A DNA stretch of 64,000 nt from Microbulbifer variabilis (GCF_023716485.1 NZ_CP092418.1:2463001-2527000), one strand, 5' to 3'. Shown: positions 9,448-18,217, numbered from the stretch's first letter. A program made the numbers and translations. Notes: a model not told the origin generated them from the letters alone.

Positions 9448-9468
9448 TAGCTAGTTATATAGTAGCTA
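9448..9468. promoter_or_regulatory. TAGCTA-N9-TAGCTA repeat, operator candidate
   Basis: Two copies of the self-palindromic hexamer TAGCTA (9448-9453 and 9463-9468), 15 nt start to start, lie 21-41 nt upstream of the second SDR gene inside the divergent region with the Ldh2-family gene. The position and spacing suit a regulator controlling one or both directions. No regulator gene is present in the cassette. Confidence 0.3.
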
Positions 9469-9616
9469 ACTACCTAATTGTTTAAATATAAATTTAGAGC
9501 TAGATTTTAATTTACTACAATTAATTTTTTGGATAAATCATAAAATTATAGTTTGTAATTCTCCTTTGATACCCATCTATACTTTGACCAACAGGTTAAT
9601 ATAACTGGAAGAAAAT

Positions 9617-10759
9617 ATGAATGCTGATGCACAAACGAGAAAAACAAGTGGAGATTTTTTAAGTTACTGCATTAGAAGGATATGGAAAGCTGAGGGGGCA
9701 AGCGATGAGCACTGCAATGCGGTGGCAAATGCATTAATGATCGGAATATTCCAGGGCAAACTAAATCAGGGACTCGGTGTTTATGAAGCCATAGATTTGA
9801 CCCATAAAATGGGAATGTTGGATATCAAAGCTGAACCTGAGATCGTTGATGAAGGTCCTACTTGGGCATCAATTGATGGTAAACGCTCATCTGGATACTA
9901 TACGATGACGAAAGTTGCCCAGACTGCGATCAAAAAAGCAAAAGAGCAAGGCATTTCAATAGTATTTGCTCATAATCATAATGATGCTGGCAGTTTTGGC
10001 GCATACACGTGGCTTGCTCATCAAGCCGATTGTGTAGCACAAGCGTCGAATAACTCTGTACCCATGTGCTCCCCACTGGGCGGTATGGGAAATACAATTG
10101 CCGTACCGCCGCTTGATGCCATAGGCCCAAGCGGAGAACAGCCACCGGTCTGGATGAGCACGAAACTGTGTGAGTGGTATGATGCAGATACTGCACAGGC
10201 TGTTTTGCAAGGTACCAAGCTTAAATATAATGCTGTAATTGACCCGGATACAGGTGAGCTGGGTAATGATTTGGCTCCTTATGCAATTCCAGTCGAGGGA
10301 TATGGTCGTGTATATGATCAGACCTGCTTCCAGAATCTTCACGAACCCCGGGTTTATATGCTGAATCTATGGAACGAGTTACTAACAGGCATCATAAATC
10401 CTAGAGGTATCATAACCCCAGAGGTTCCCACTTTAGCAGACTTCATAAACGGTAAGGCACAGGCTACCTCAGTAGGTGGTAGTTACTATATATGTATTGA
10501 TCCCTCTAAATTCGGCCCTATTTCCGAAGTAAAGGCTAAGTCTGATCGTTTTGCGAAAGCTATACAGAATACTCCCCCGTTACCGGGCGGTAGAAACTGT
10601 CGTATGCCAGGTGGTACTGGTTGGAAGAAGTTAAATCAAAAGTCTGATGAAGTTGAAGTACTTGAAAGTCACTGGGTTCCATTTTTTGAAACCCAAGCCG
10701 GCCGACATGGTTGGAGTGAGGAAAGCTTGAAAAAGGAATGGGAAGCGCAGCGGGAATAA
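9617..10759 (+). CDS. Ldh2/malate-lactate dehydrogenase family NAD(P)H oxidoreductase
   Basis: 380 residues of the non-Rossmann Ldh2 family, which includes YlmC/YiaK-type malate/lactate dehydrogenases, ureidoglycolate dehydrogenase, diketogulonate reductase and delta1-piperideine-2-carboxylate reductase. The family's catalytic-His region is seen as AHNHNDAGSFGAY (119-130), although its usual form is SNHFGxxGxY, so this member is diverged. GGMGNTIAVPPLDAIGPSG corresponds to the cofactor-loop region, and INPRGIITPEVPTLADFI has no clear family counterpart. The ATG follows GGAAGAAAAT. It is divergent from the second SDR. Given decarboxylase and ureohydrolase neighbours, reduction of a keto acid or cyclic imine is an attractive but unproven role. 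Confidence 0.8.
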   Translation: MNADAQTRKTSGDFLSYCIRRIWKAEGASDEHCNAVANALMIGIFQGKLNQGLGVYEAIDLTHKMGMLDIKAEPEIVDEGPTWASIDGKRSSGYYTMTKVAQTAIKKAKEQGISIVFAHNHNDAGSFGAYTWLAHQADCVAQASNNSVPMCSPLGGMGNTIAVPPLDAIGPSGEQPPVWMSTKLCEWYDADTAQAVLQGTKLKYNAVIDPDTGELGNDLAPYAIPVEGYGRVYDQTCFQNLHEPRVYMLNLWNELLTGIINPRGIITPEVPTLADFINGKAQATSVGGSYYICIDPSKFGPISEVKAKSDRFAKAIQNTPPLPGGRNCRMPGGTGWKKLNQKSDEVEVLESHWVPFFETQAGRHGWSEESLKKEWEAQRE

Positions 10760-10934
10760 CGAGGCTATTCATATTTATTACATCAAATTAGATTGGTTTT
10801 AAGCTCTACTCTGGCCGCTTCTGCAGCTTTCTTTATAGTGATTTACATGCTTGGACTCGATCCATCAACAACGGACACATCATTTGTCTACCAGTTGATC
10901 TTCAATTTCGTCTAGGCTGAGATAAGCATTAGGG

Positions 10935-11308
10935 ATGTTAATAGCGGAATTTCTGAGATTATGGCCGAGACATCGCCAACTGTTCACGATCTATCCTTAT
11001 TCATTATGAGCAGCCTATTCGCTATGTACTTGTGAATCTCTGAGTTGGTTGCCGTTTAAAGATCGTTACCCGCTATGGGTGATTCCAAGAAAGATTGCGG
11101 CGCAAACTAATGGTTTCACATTTTAGGTAAAGATACAAAGGCTGTACGATCACTGTTTGCGACCAAATGCTTAAGGCGGCTATTGTCCACTGGTTTCGCC
11201 ATACTGGTATTTCTGAAGGTTTGAGGTACCGTCCCCGTAAGCATATCCGTGATGATGCGGGAACGGTATGAGAGCAGGCGAAGTAAGTAGGTTAAGGAAG
11301 TGCGGTAA
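10935..11308 (+). pseudogene. decayed, internally deleted copy of the tyrosine recombinase gene
   Basis: From about 10955 the sequence matches the intact integrase gene from about 2510 to its stop: ATGGCCGAGA, TTCATTATGA, CTATTCGCTATGTA, TCTCTGAG, GTTGCCG, ATGGGTGA and CAAGAAAGAT recur in order. It then skips to the HxxR box (CACTGG, CACTGG/ATACTGG, TACCGTCCCCG) and to the last codons (GGGAACGG, AAGCGGGTTAAGG/AAGTAGGTTAAGG, TGCGGTAAAACTAC). Stops appear in frame (for example the TGA after ATGTACT), part of the catalytic domain is gone, and the tyrosine codon is lost. Similarity continues at least 40 nt past the stop. The N-terminal half is absent, so it is a dead remnant. The rest of the 10760-11570 gap shows no gene. 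Confidence 0.85.
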
Positions 11309-11570
11309 AACTACCACCCTACTCTACTGGCAGGTATGCACTATTCCAAATTGAAACGATTGTGGCTCACTAGTGGGCTTGAACCTGCAGGATATTAAAT
11401 GACAGTAATAATAAGGTATAGATGTTTAAGCTATATTTTTTAGGGTCAGCTAAGCTGATATATCAAGAGTAAGCTGTCGCGGGATATCACCAGATGAGTG
11501 ATTTATGGAGCAGCAAATCTATCTACGCGCCATATGAACAAACTGCAGTTACTAATTGAACTCAAGCAAT

Positions 11571-12554
11571 ATGAAAGCCAAGTCAATTTTAGCCAGAGTG
11601 CTAACTGTTATCTCAATATGCATAGTTATCCCAGCCTGCTCTCAAAGAATAGCTAGCTCAATAGAAAAAGCTGAAAACTTTTCCTTTGTTGACAGAATAA
11701 CTCCCGAACGTATTAAGAAGTTAGACTTTAGGAAAAATGAATATTGCCCATCTAAGAAAAAGGTATGTATAAGCTATTATTACGGCTCACCTTTAGACGA
11801 AAATAACCTTAACTACTCTGTAACATTAAACCGTGGCGAAAGAGAAAATATCGTTAAGATTAACTTAAATAGAAATTCTTTAGATCGAAGTTACTTTGGT
11901 ACCGTAGTCTTATTGCATGGATTCCGTACTTCAAAAGAGTTTATGTTGGATTCTGCTCTATATTTCCGCTTTCTTGGATTTCAGGTTATTGTTCCGGATC
12001 TTCTCGGTCACGGTGATACTGGTGGCAGGAGGAAATATGGAGTAGATGATAGTCAATATATTAGTGCTCTTATCGACAACCTAATTGAAGAAGGGACTAT
12101 CAAAGGTGGAAAAATATATATTGTAGGAAGCTCTATGGGAGCCTTAACGGCATCACATATTTCCACTTCAAGATCAGATATCAGTGGAATCATTCTTTTA
12201 GCTCCGATGCTGCAATTTGATGAGGCTGTATACAATTATGCAAAAATTGATCACCCCATACTTAGCAGGATTATCCCTGAGAGAGACATACGCAACGGGG
12301 CGATTTTGGCTCTTAGAAAATCTAACATAGATTTGAAGGATACAAACATAAAACCCCTCTTAAAATCCTCACAGACTCCGACTCTACTAATACTCTCAGA
12401 TTCAGACCAAATTTCACCATATACAAGTTACAAGCAGTTGAAGAAAGATAATATCAAAATATTCAAAATTAATGGCAGGTTTCATCCAAGCATGAATACA
12501 ATAGGTAATATCGAGCATAATGCAATTGTTAAATGGCTAAATACTATTCAGTAA
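11571..12554 (+). CDS. alpha/beta hydrolase, predicted lipoprotein (paralogue 1)
   Basis: 327 residues from ATG 11571; the frame also opens at TTG 11556, but the ATG gives a clean signal peptide. The N-terminus KSILARVLTVISICIVIPAC is a lipoprotein-type signal ending in a lipobox-like IPAC. The hydrolase core follows: VVLLHGFRTSKEFM (oxyanion HG), PDLLGHGDTGG, the nucleophile elbow VGSSMGAL (GxSxG), LLAPM, LILSDSDQ (acid) and the late His in NGRFHPSM or EHNAI. It resembles monoglyceride-lipase-like serine hydrolases. It is more than half identical by eye to the hydrolase at 24125-25114 across the whole length. Substrate unknown; the predicted location is membrane-anchored, facing the periplasm. 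Confidence 0.83.
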   Translation: MKAKSILARVLTVISICIVIPACSQRIASSIEKAENFSFVDRITPERIKKLDFRKNEYCPSKKKVCISYYYGSPLDENNLNYSVTLNRGERENIVKINLNRNSLDRSYFGTVVLLHGFRTSKEFMLDSALYFRFLGFQVIVPDLLGHGDTGGRRKYGVDDSQYISALIDNLIEEGTIKGGKIYIVGSSMGALTASHISTSRSDISGIILLAPMLQFDEAVYNYAKIDHPILSRIIPERDIRNGAILALRKSNIDLKDTNIKPLLKSSQTPTLLILSDSDQISPYTSYKQLKKDNIKIFKINGRFHPSMNTIGNIEHNAIVKWLNTIQ

Positions 12555-12703
12555 TACTGTCTATAAACTTTTCGGATATATTCAAAATTTAAATATCGTT
12601 GGGTGAATCTGCCAGAGGCAAAGCGAGATAGAGTAGTTACCTTAGTTGATCCTATAAGTTTTTTTCATAATAAGCTTGGATAAGCCACGACCACGACTAC
12701 CTA

Positions 12704-12728
12704 ATGACCAAATAAAGGTCATGTTTTT
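12704..12728 (+). terminator. Rho-independent-type terminator candidate
   Basis: ATGACC (12704-12709), a 7-nt loop, GGTCAT (12717-12722), then G and five T. The stem is short (6 bp) but perfect with a T-run. It lies 150 nt after the hydrolase stop and 130 nt before the Cys-rich gene. No gene is visible in the rest of the 12555-12858 gap. Confidence 0.4.
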
Positions 12729-12858
12729 GGGTGTTCCCACACACTGTCTGGTCGATAGCGATATGGAAACAACCATTAATCAACGACTGCTATTATTTGA
12801 GTTTGAGTAAATGTCTGCTTACATCCTACTCGCCCCTTGACTCATAAAGGAGATGTGC

Positions 12859-13470
12859 ATGAAGAAGCATTCATTCTTATTCATAATGATTTTGATTGCT
12901 CTTGCCTTAATAGGGTTTAACACAGCGGCTGAAGAAGGTAAGCCTAAGCCTCCTCAAAGTAGTGAGGGCAATATTTGTAGTAATGAATATGTCTTATGCA
13001 CTTCCGCCCCTTGTATCCCGGACCCCAGAAATCCGGATTCAAATGCAATTTGCCAATGTGATGTTAACAAGGGTTTAAACTTCGGGATGTCAGCATGTAA
13101 AGCCCGGATTCCTGTAACTCACTCAACCGGTGTAAAAAAAGTCTTATCGACTTTTTCTTTCGCTCAGGCACCTACTAAACCAGTGCTTTCCTGTCCAGAA
13201 GGTAAACCTTGGACGGATTGCCTGGATCAACCCTGTATTGTCGACCCAATGAATCCACTCAAGGCCATTTGCACATGCAAAATAGTACGTGATCAGCCTT
13301 TTGTAACTTTTGGAGGAGACTGCGTTACGTTGACTTGTGATACCGGCTATTGGTCAGGCGCAACAGTAGGGTCCTATATTGGGGCAAGCAGGCAGCTGAT
13401 GAAGGCTTTTGGTTTAGACCAGACACCTGCTAAATATTGTGCGGGAACAAAGGCGAAAGTCTCAGAGTGA
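12859..13470 (+). CDS. secreted Cys-rich protein with an internal duplication, function unknown
   Basis: The start is ATG 12859 because AAGGAG (12847-12852) lies 6 nt upstream of it, while the ATG at 12853 touches the ribosome site. The 203-residue product begins with a signal peptide (MKKHSFLFIMILIALALIGF...AA). The mature part holds two copies of one unit: CTSAPCIPDPRNPDSNAIC and CLDQPCIVDPMNPLKAICTC, each C-x4-C-[IV]-x-DP-x-NP-x4-[NK]AIC-x-C. A region of GYWSGATVGSYIGASRQ follows. The conserved cysteines suggest disulfides or metal binding in the periplasm or outside the cell. I do not recognise the family. Confidence 0.7.
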   Translation: MKKHSFLFIMILIALALIGFNTAAEEGKPKPPQSSEGNICSNEYVLCTSAPCIPDPRNPDSNAICQCDVNKGLNFGMSACKARIPVTHSTGVKKVLSTFSFAQAPTKPVLSCPEGKPWTDCLDQPCIVDPMNPLKAICTCKIVRDQPFVTFGGDCVTLTCDTGYWSGATVGSYIGASRQLMKAFGLDQTPAKYCAGTKAKVSE

Positions 13471-13573
13471 CCCAGGCTTGACTGGCAAGTCGCCCTACAG
13501 GCGTCTAATCTAATGCCAAGATAATATCTACTCTTCTAGCTCTCCCCCTTGCCATAACCTTATGAGGCTTCCT

Positions 13574-14113
13574 ATGAGAAAAGCAACCAGTGAACAAGTA
13601 AGCGCAAAGGATCAAGCCAGACTTAAGGCTCCAACTGATTTGGGCGAGAACGCTAGGAGTAGCATTACTACTGCCGTCAATACGCTACTGGCAGACACCT
13701 TTGGCTTATACATGAAAACGAAGAATTTTCACTGGCATGTGAGCGGTCCGCACTTCCGAGACTACCATTTACTGTTTGATGATCAGGCCAGTCAAATTTT
13801 TGAGATGACCGATGTCTTGGCAGAGCGTGTGCGTAAACTGGGGGGAACCACACTTCGCTCCATTGGTCAGATCGCCAAACTACAACGATCTTCAGATAAT
13901 GATGCGGATTATGTAGACCCACAAGATATGCTCACGGAACTTGCTGAAGACAATCAGCAAATGATTGCGAATATGCGCAAAGTCCATGAGCTTTGCGATG
14001 AGCATCGTGACATTGCAACTGCGAGCATACTGGAGGAGTATATTGATCAGGCTGAAAGGCGATCTTGGTTCTTATTTGAGGCTAGCCGGAGTTCAGGATT
14101 AACGCACCACTGA
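13574..14113 (+). CDS. Dps-family ferritin-like DNA-binding / stress protein
   Basis: 179 residues from ATG 13574, which has GAGG 6 nt upstream; the ATG at 13562 has no ribosome site. The ferritin-like fold of Dps is evident: KTKNFHWHVSGPHFRDYH carries the ferroxidase His pair, FDDQASQIFEMTDVLAERVRKLGG carries the DxxxE ligands of the partner subunit, and the last helix is DIATASILEEYIDQAERRSWFL. Dps dodecamers oxidise Fe(II) with peroxide and store iron, protecting DNA. A Lys/Arg-containing N-terminal tail could bind DNA. It stands alone, 103 nt after the Cys-rich secreted protein gene. Confidence 0.92.
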   Translation: MRKATSEQVSAKDQARLKAPTDLGENARSSITTAVNTLLADTFGLYMKTKNFHWHVSGPHFRDYHLLFDDQASQIFEMTDVLAERVRKLGGTTLRSIGQIAKLQRSSDNDADYVDPQDMLTELAEDNQQMIANMRKVHELCDEHRDIATASILEEYIDQAERRSWFLFEASRSSGLTHH

Positions 14114-14312
14114 GCGTCGCCCCAAAAGACCCAATAATTTTGTGCTCTAGTTGAAGAAGGGAGTTGTTGTATTTTAGCGGACAACAATTCCTTTCTTACA
14201 TCTCTACTAAAACTTCCACTTATTTACAGCGTAAAATTTACAGTTTCAGCCTCAATTTTCTATAAAATTTATCTCTCCAGTTATGGAACGACTGGATAAA
14301 GTGAGGGATACT

Positions 14313-15236
14313 TTATTGGGATTTCAGGTTTGCCCAGGTGGCTGAAATACCAATCTTTTCAACAAGGAAATCAATAAACACCCTGACTTTTGAAGTGAGT
14401 ACATTAGATTTAGGGTAGACAAGCCAAATCGCTGCCTGGTCATCAATTCTGTAATCTGGCAGTACCCGAACCAGTGTGCCCTCTTCTAATTCAGAATAAA
14501 TATTCCATAACGAACTCATACAAACCCCAACCCCGGCCTTTGCGGCTATACGCATGCTGGCGCCATCATCACAAATTACTCGAGACTTGCCTTTCGGTGG
14601 AGGAAATGATCCAGCTTGTTTATCACTTTCAGATATCAGCTTTCTGGGCTTTGAATTCATAAACACCAAAAGCTGGTGCCGAATGAGATCTTCAGGCGTA
14701 TTTGGAGCACCGTATTTCTTTAAGTAGCTGGGGGAAGCGCACAGGATTCTCTTGTCTTCTGCAAGTTTACGTCCAATAAGACTACTGTCTTCTACGGCAT
14801 AGTTGCGTAGGGCTAAGTCAAAGCCTCCCTCGATGAGGTTAACTTGTGTATCAGATAGCTTAAGCTCCACATTCACACCGGGATATCGCTCAAGAAATTC
14901 AGGCAGTATCGGTGCTACAAAGCGCTGTACAAATGTGCTTGAAGCCGCAAATCTTAGCGTTCCGCTCACATTTGAGCTGCCTTTACCCAAAGCTGCCAAG
15001 GCAGCATCTTCTTGGGCAAGGATCTCTCTAGCATAGGGAAGGAATTCGGCTCCTTCTGTCGATAAAGTGACCTTCCGAGTGGATCTATGGAATAGATCCG
15101 CCCCTAATTGAACCTCAAGCTTTGACAGGCGCGCACTGGCTACTGATGGAGCCAACCCAAGCTGACGCCCCGCGGAACTGATATTGAGCATGTCAGCAGC
15201 CAGCACAAAAAGCCTTATTCCGTTCGTATCCACCAA
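14313..15236 (-). CDS. LysR-family transcriptional regulator
   Basis: About 307 residues with an N-terminal winged helix (RLFVLAADMLNISSAGRQLG ... SVASARLSKLEVQLGADLF) and a LysR effector domain (GTLRFAASSTFVQRFVAPIL, PEFLERYPGVNVELKLSD). There is no ATG near the expected start: the frame opens with TTG at 15236, followed directly by GTG at 15233, so one of these must be used. It is divergent from the luciferase-like oxidoreductase/SDR/enoyl-CoA hydratase/MDR row across a 277-nt region and is the natural candidate to control it. Its effector is unknown. Confidence 0.9.
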   Translation of the reverse strand: MVDTNGIRLFVLAADMLNISSAGRQLGLAPSVASARLSKLEVQLGADLFHRSTRKVTLSTEGAEFLPYAREILAQEDAALAALGKGSSNVSGTLRFAASSTFVQRFVAPILPEFLERYPGVNVELKLSDTQVNLIEGGFDLALRNYAVEDSSLIGRKLAEDKRILCASPSYLKKYGAPNTPEDLIRHQLLVFMNSKPRKLISESDKQAGSFPPPKGKSRVICDDGASMRIAAKAGVGVCMSSLWNIYSELEEGTLVRVLPDYRIDDQAAIWLVYPKSNVLTSKVRVFIDFLVEKIGISATWANLKSQ

Positions 15237-15513
15237 TTATATCCAAAATCAGAATTCTGAATCCATTTATACCTCATTTATTCGTAATAAACAATGAATT
15301 AGGCTTTGACCAGCTGTTGAGTAGTTGCCTCAAAAGGTCTTGTAGCTAAGCAATAACAGGAAGTTCGTTCGCGATTAGAAGAGATCAATAGATGGTATTT
15401 TCTCTCTTCAGAACATTTATGGGATATGAGCCAACTGATCCCAATTGTGCAAAGGACATGGCAATGCCAACAACCATAACCCGCTGTGTCAACTATGTTG
15501 AAGGGGATGTTTT

Positions 15514-16488
15514 GTGACTTCTGGCCAAAGAGATAGAAAAGTTTGGTTTCCCGAAATCAATACTGGCTTCAATAGCGTATTTAAACCTGGACGACTTTCT
15601 ATAGGCCTAGTCGTCCCTATTGAAAACTACTCGACAACCTCTGTGCCAACTATGGCAGATCATATTGAGAGAGTTCAACTCGCTGAGGAGCTGGGTTTTA
15701 GCGCCGTTTGGCTAAGAGACGTGCCGTTCAATGTGCCTTCATTTGGTGATGCCGGGCAAGTGTTTGACCCTTTCGTCTACCTTGGGTTACTTGCAGGTGC
15801 TACTTCAAAGATTAGCCTCGGCGTAGCGAGTCTTATTTTGCCATTACGTCACCCGGCACACGTTGCAAAAGCAGCTGCCTCAGTTGATCAACTCTCCGGA
15901 GGGCGACTTATCCTTGGCATTGCCAGCGGCGATCGCCCTGAAGAATATCCAACGATGAATGTTCCTTATAAGGAGAGGGGGGCGATTTTTCGTGAGAGTT
16001 ACGAATACATTCGAAAAATAACAGCCCCCTACCCTCATTTTGAGAATCGCCTTGGGGCTGTATCTGGCGAAGTGGACCTTTTGCCAAAGCCTTATGGCCA
16101 ACAATTGCCGTTACTAATAACAGGATCCTCCCAGCAGGCCCCAGATTGGCTAGCGAGCAATGGCGACGGATGGATTACATATCCCAGGCCCCATACAGAG
16201 CAGAAGCATTTTATTAAACAACTAAGAAAAAACATCTGCGAAGAAGGGGTCCCTGCCAAGCCAGTTATGGAGCCACTGTATATTGATGTTATTGACGACC
16301 CTGATTGTCCGCCACAACCAATACATTTGGGGTTTCGCATCGGCATCAATCAATTAGCTGCGTATTTGAAGTCAAGAGCGGCAATTGGCATTAATCATAT
16401 TGCGCTTAATCTACGCTTTAATAAACGAGACGTACAAGAAACACTTCAACAGATTGCTACAAATATTCTTCCAGAGTTGAAAGGATAG
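15514..16488 (+). CDS. luciferase-like monooxygenase (LLM), BA3436-type
   Basis: 324 residues from GTG 15514, chosen because AGGGG lies 7 nt upstream. The opening NTGFNSVFKPGRLSIGLVVP is characteristic of the BA3436-type subgroup of flavin-dependent LLM oxidoreductases, followed by LAEELGFSAVWLRDVPF, ILPLRHPAHVAKAAASVDQL and GGRLILGIASGDRPEEY (the core TIM-barrel motifs). Such enzymes use reduced FMN, possibly supplied by another protein, to oxidise a small molecule. It is first in a plus-strand row of four metabolic genes. The SDR follows after 9 nt, so the two are almost surely co-transcribed. Substrate unknown. Confidence 0.87.
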   Translation: MTSGQRDRKVWFPEINTGFNSVFKPGRLSIGLVVPIENYSTTSVPTMADHIERVQLAEELGFSAVWLRDVPFNVPSFGDAGQVFDPFVYLGLLAGATSKISLGVASLILPLRHPAHVAKAAASVDQLSGGRLILGIASGDRPEEYPTMNVPYKERGAIFRESYEYIRKITAPYPHFENRLGAVSGEVDLLPKPYGQQLPLLITGSSQQAPDWLASNGDGWITYPRPHTEQKHFIKQLRKNICEEGVPAKPVMEPLYIDVIDDPDCPPQPIHLGFRIGINQLAAYLKSRAAIGINHIALNLRFNKRDVQETLQQIATNILPELKG

Positions 16489-16497
16489 GAATAATTA

Positions 16498-17316
16498 ATG
16501 ACGAAGACAATTTTACTAACAGGCGCAACAGATGGTATTGGACTGGAAACGGCAAAGCTATTAGCGTCAAAAGGCCATACTTTACTGTTGCATGGCAGAA
16601 GCAAGTCTAAATTGGCACAGGTAAAGAAAAGCATCTCACAAGATTACCCTGAAACCACAATAGACACTTTTCTGGCAGACCTCACTAACCTATCTGAAGT
16701 TGAGGCACTGGCAGTAAAAGTTAAAAGTCACTATTCAAATATTGACGTGCTAATAAACAATGCTGGTGTACTTAAAATACCCAATCCAGTTACAGACTCA
16801 GGGTACGATATTCGTTTTATCGTAAATACTATTGCACCATATATATTAACCAAGCACCTTTTAACTCTGTTCAATAGTAGTGGCCGTGTCATCAATCTAT
16901 CCTCTGCCGCCCAGGCGCCTGTGAATCTGGAAGCGCTTAAAGGTGAGCAACTCCTCTCTGATAGTGATGCTTATGCCCAGAGTAAATTGGCTATTACGAT
17001 GTGGACCTTCCAATTATCCAAATCCCTTGGCAATGAAGCCCCAGCATTCATTGCCATTAACCCCGCATCATTCTTGGGCAGCAAAATGGTGAAAGAGGCT
17101 TATGGCTCGCTTGGGAGAGATATAGGTATTGGGGCTGATGTATTGGTTCGAGCAGCTCTTAGTGATGAATTCTCCAGTGCTACCGGCAAGTACTTTGATA
17201 ACGACCTGGGCAATTGGTCTCAGCCACACCCCGATGCTCTTGATGAGGCAAAGAATGAATTGCTTATTTTAGAAATTGAAAGCGTTGCTAATGAGTTAGG
17301 GGCTCAAATCCCCTAA
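16498..17316 (+). CDS. SDR family reductase (retinol-dehydrogenase-like)
   Basis: 272 residues with LLTGATDGIGLETAKLLASKG (cofactor loop TGATDGIG at 7-14), NNAG (about 90), VINLSSAAQ with the catalytic Ser, and YAQSKLAITMW with the YxxxK pair. The layout with QSKLA and a weakly conserved C-terminus is like the retinol-dehydrogenase/WW-oxidoreductase branch. LHGRSKSK after strand 2 has basic residues, which favours NADP(H). Its ATG lies 9 nt after the LLM stop with AGGA upstream. The pairing with a flavin monooxygenase suggests sequential oxidation/reduction of one small molecule. Confidence 0.9.
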   Translation: MTKTILLTGATDGIGLETAKLLASKGHTLLLHGRSKSKLAQVKKSISQDYPETTIDTFLADLTNLSEVEALAVKVKSHYSNIDVLINNAGVLKIPNPVTDSGYDIRFIVNTIAPYILTKHLLTLFNSSGRVINLSSAAQAPVNLEALKGEQLLSDSDAYAQSKLAITMWTFQLSKSLGNEAPAFIAINPASFLGSKMVKEAYGSLGRDIGIGADVLVRAALSDEFSSATGKYFDNDLGNWSQPHPDALDEAKNELLILEIESVANELGAQIP

Positions 17317-17368
17317 AGCATAACCTGTAACTTAAACAATCAATACCTTCCCCCCCTAAAAGGACATA

Positions 17369-18217
17369 ATGATGAAGTATGAAGGCTTTACTACATTCTC
17401 AACCGCTCAAAAGGAAGGCATTTTAACCGTCACATTTGATTTTGGGCCAGTGAATGTCCAGGGGCAAGAAATGCTGGCGGACCTTAACAGTTTAGCCATG
17501 CGCCTGGAACGGGATCGCAATACCAAAGTGGTAGTTTTTCAATCGGCAAACCCTGAAATTTGGGTCTGCCACTATGACACCGAGCTCTTAAAGGATATGT
17601 CTGATGAGGCAATATCCCGAGATGAAGTTAAGTTACTCGATTTACAAGCGGTTTGTGAGCGAATTAGTAAAGTTCCACAGGCAACCATTGCCAAACTGGA
17701 AGGCTTTGCTCGAGGCGGCGGCCACGAGTTGGCGCTGGCAATGGATATGCGCTTTGCCGCACGTGGCAAATTTAAGTTTATGCAAATGGAAGTTGGTATG
17801 GGAATACTGCCCTGCGGTGGTGGCGCATCTCGGATGGCTCGCCAGACCGGGTTAGGGAGAGCATTAGAGATCATTCTAAGTGCTCAAGACTTCGATGCGG
17901 ATGAGGCGGAGAGGCTAGGCACAATTAACAAAGCACTGGACCCTGATGAAATCGGTGAATATGTAGATTCACTAGCAAAGAGAATCTCTCAATTTCCTGC
18001 TGAATCTATCAATGCCTGTAAGCAGGCCGTATATGAGTCCATCGACAAGCCGATAGATGAAGCATTGAAGGCTGAAGCCTACTGGTTATATCAAGCGACC
18101 AGTAAAACACCTGCACTAAAGCGGTTTTCGATCGCTGATGAGCAGGGATTAGAGCACGATATTGAAAATCAACGCAATTGGAGTGAACTGGTTATGCAAG
18201 TACAGAACATCAATTAA
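17369..18217 (+). CDS. enoyl-CoA hydratase/isomerase (crotonase) family protein
   Basis: 282 residues of the crotonase fold. The oxyanion-hole segment GFARGGGHELALAMDMRFA and the downstream FMQMEVGMGILPCGGGASRM align with the GxxxGGGxELAxxCDxR and PEVxxGxxPGxGG family motifs. The Glu of MEVGMG is retained in the second motif, but the upstream catalytic Glu is replaced or shifted (PCGGG in place of PGxGG). The start may be ATG 17369 or 17372, both following AAAGGACATA. It probably acts on an acyl-CoA thioester, but these substitutions mean the reaction (hydration, isomerisation, or non-CoA use) is not certain. 52 nt after the SDR. Confidence 0.87.
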   Translation: MMKYEGFTTFSTAQKEGILTVTFDFGPVNVQGQEMLADLNSLAMRLERDRNTKVVVFQSANPEIWVCHYDTELLKDMSDEAISRDEVKLLDLQAVCERISKVPQATIAKLEGFARGGGHELALAMDMRFAARGKFKFMQMEVGMGILPCGGGASRMARQTGLGRALEIILSAQDFDADEAERLGTINKALDPDEIGEYVDSLAKRISQFPAESINACKQAVYESIDKPIDEALKAEAYWLYQATSKTPALKRFSIADEQGLEHDIENQRNWSELVMQVQNIN

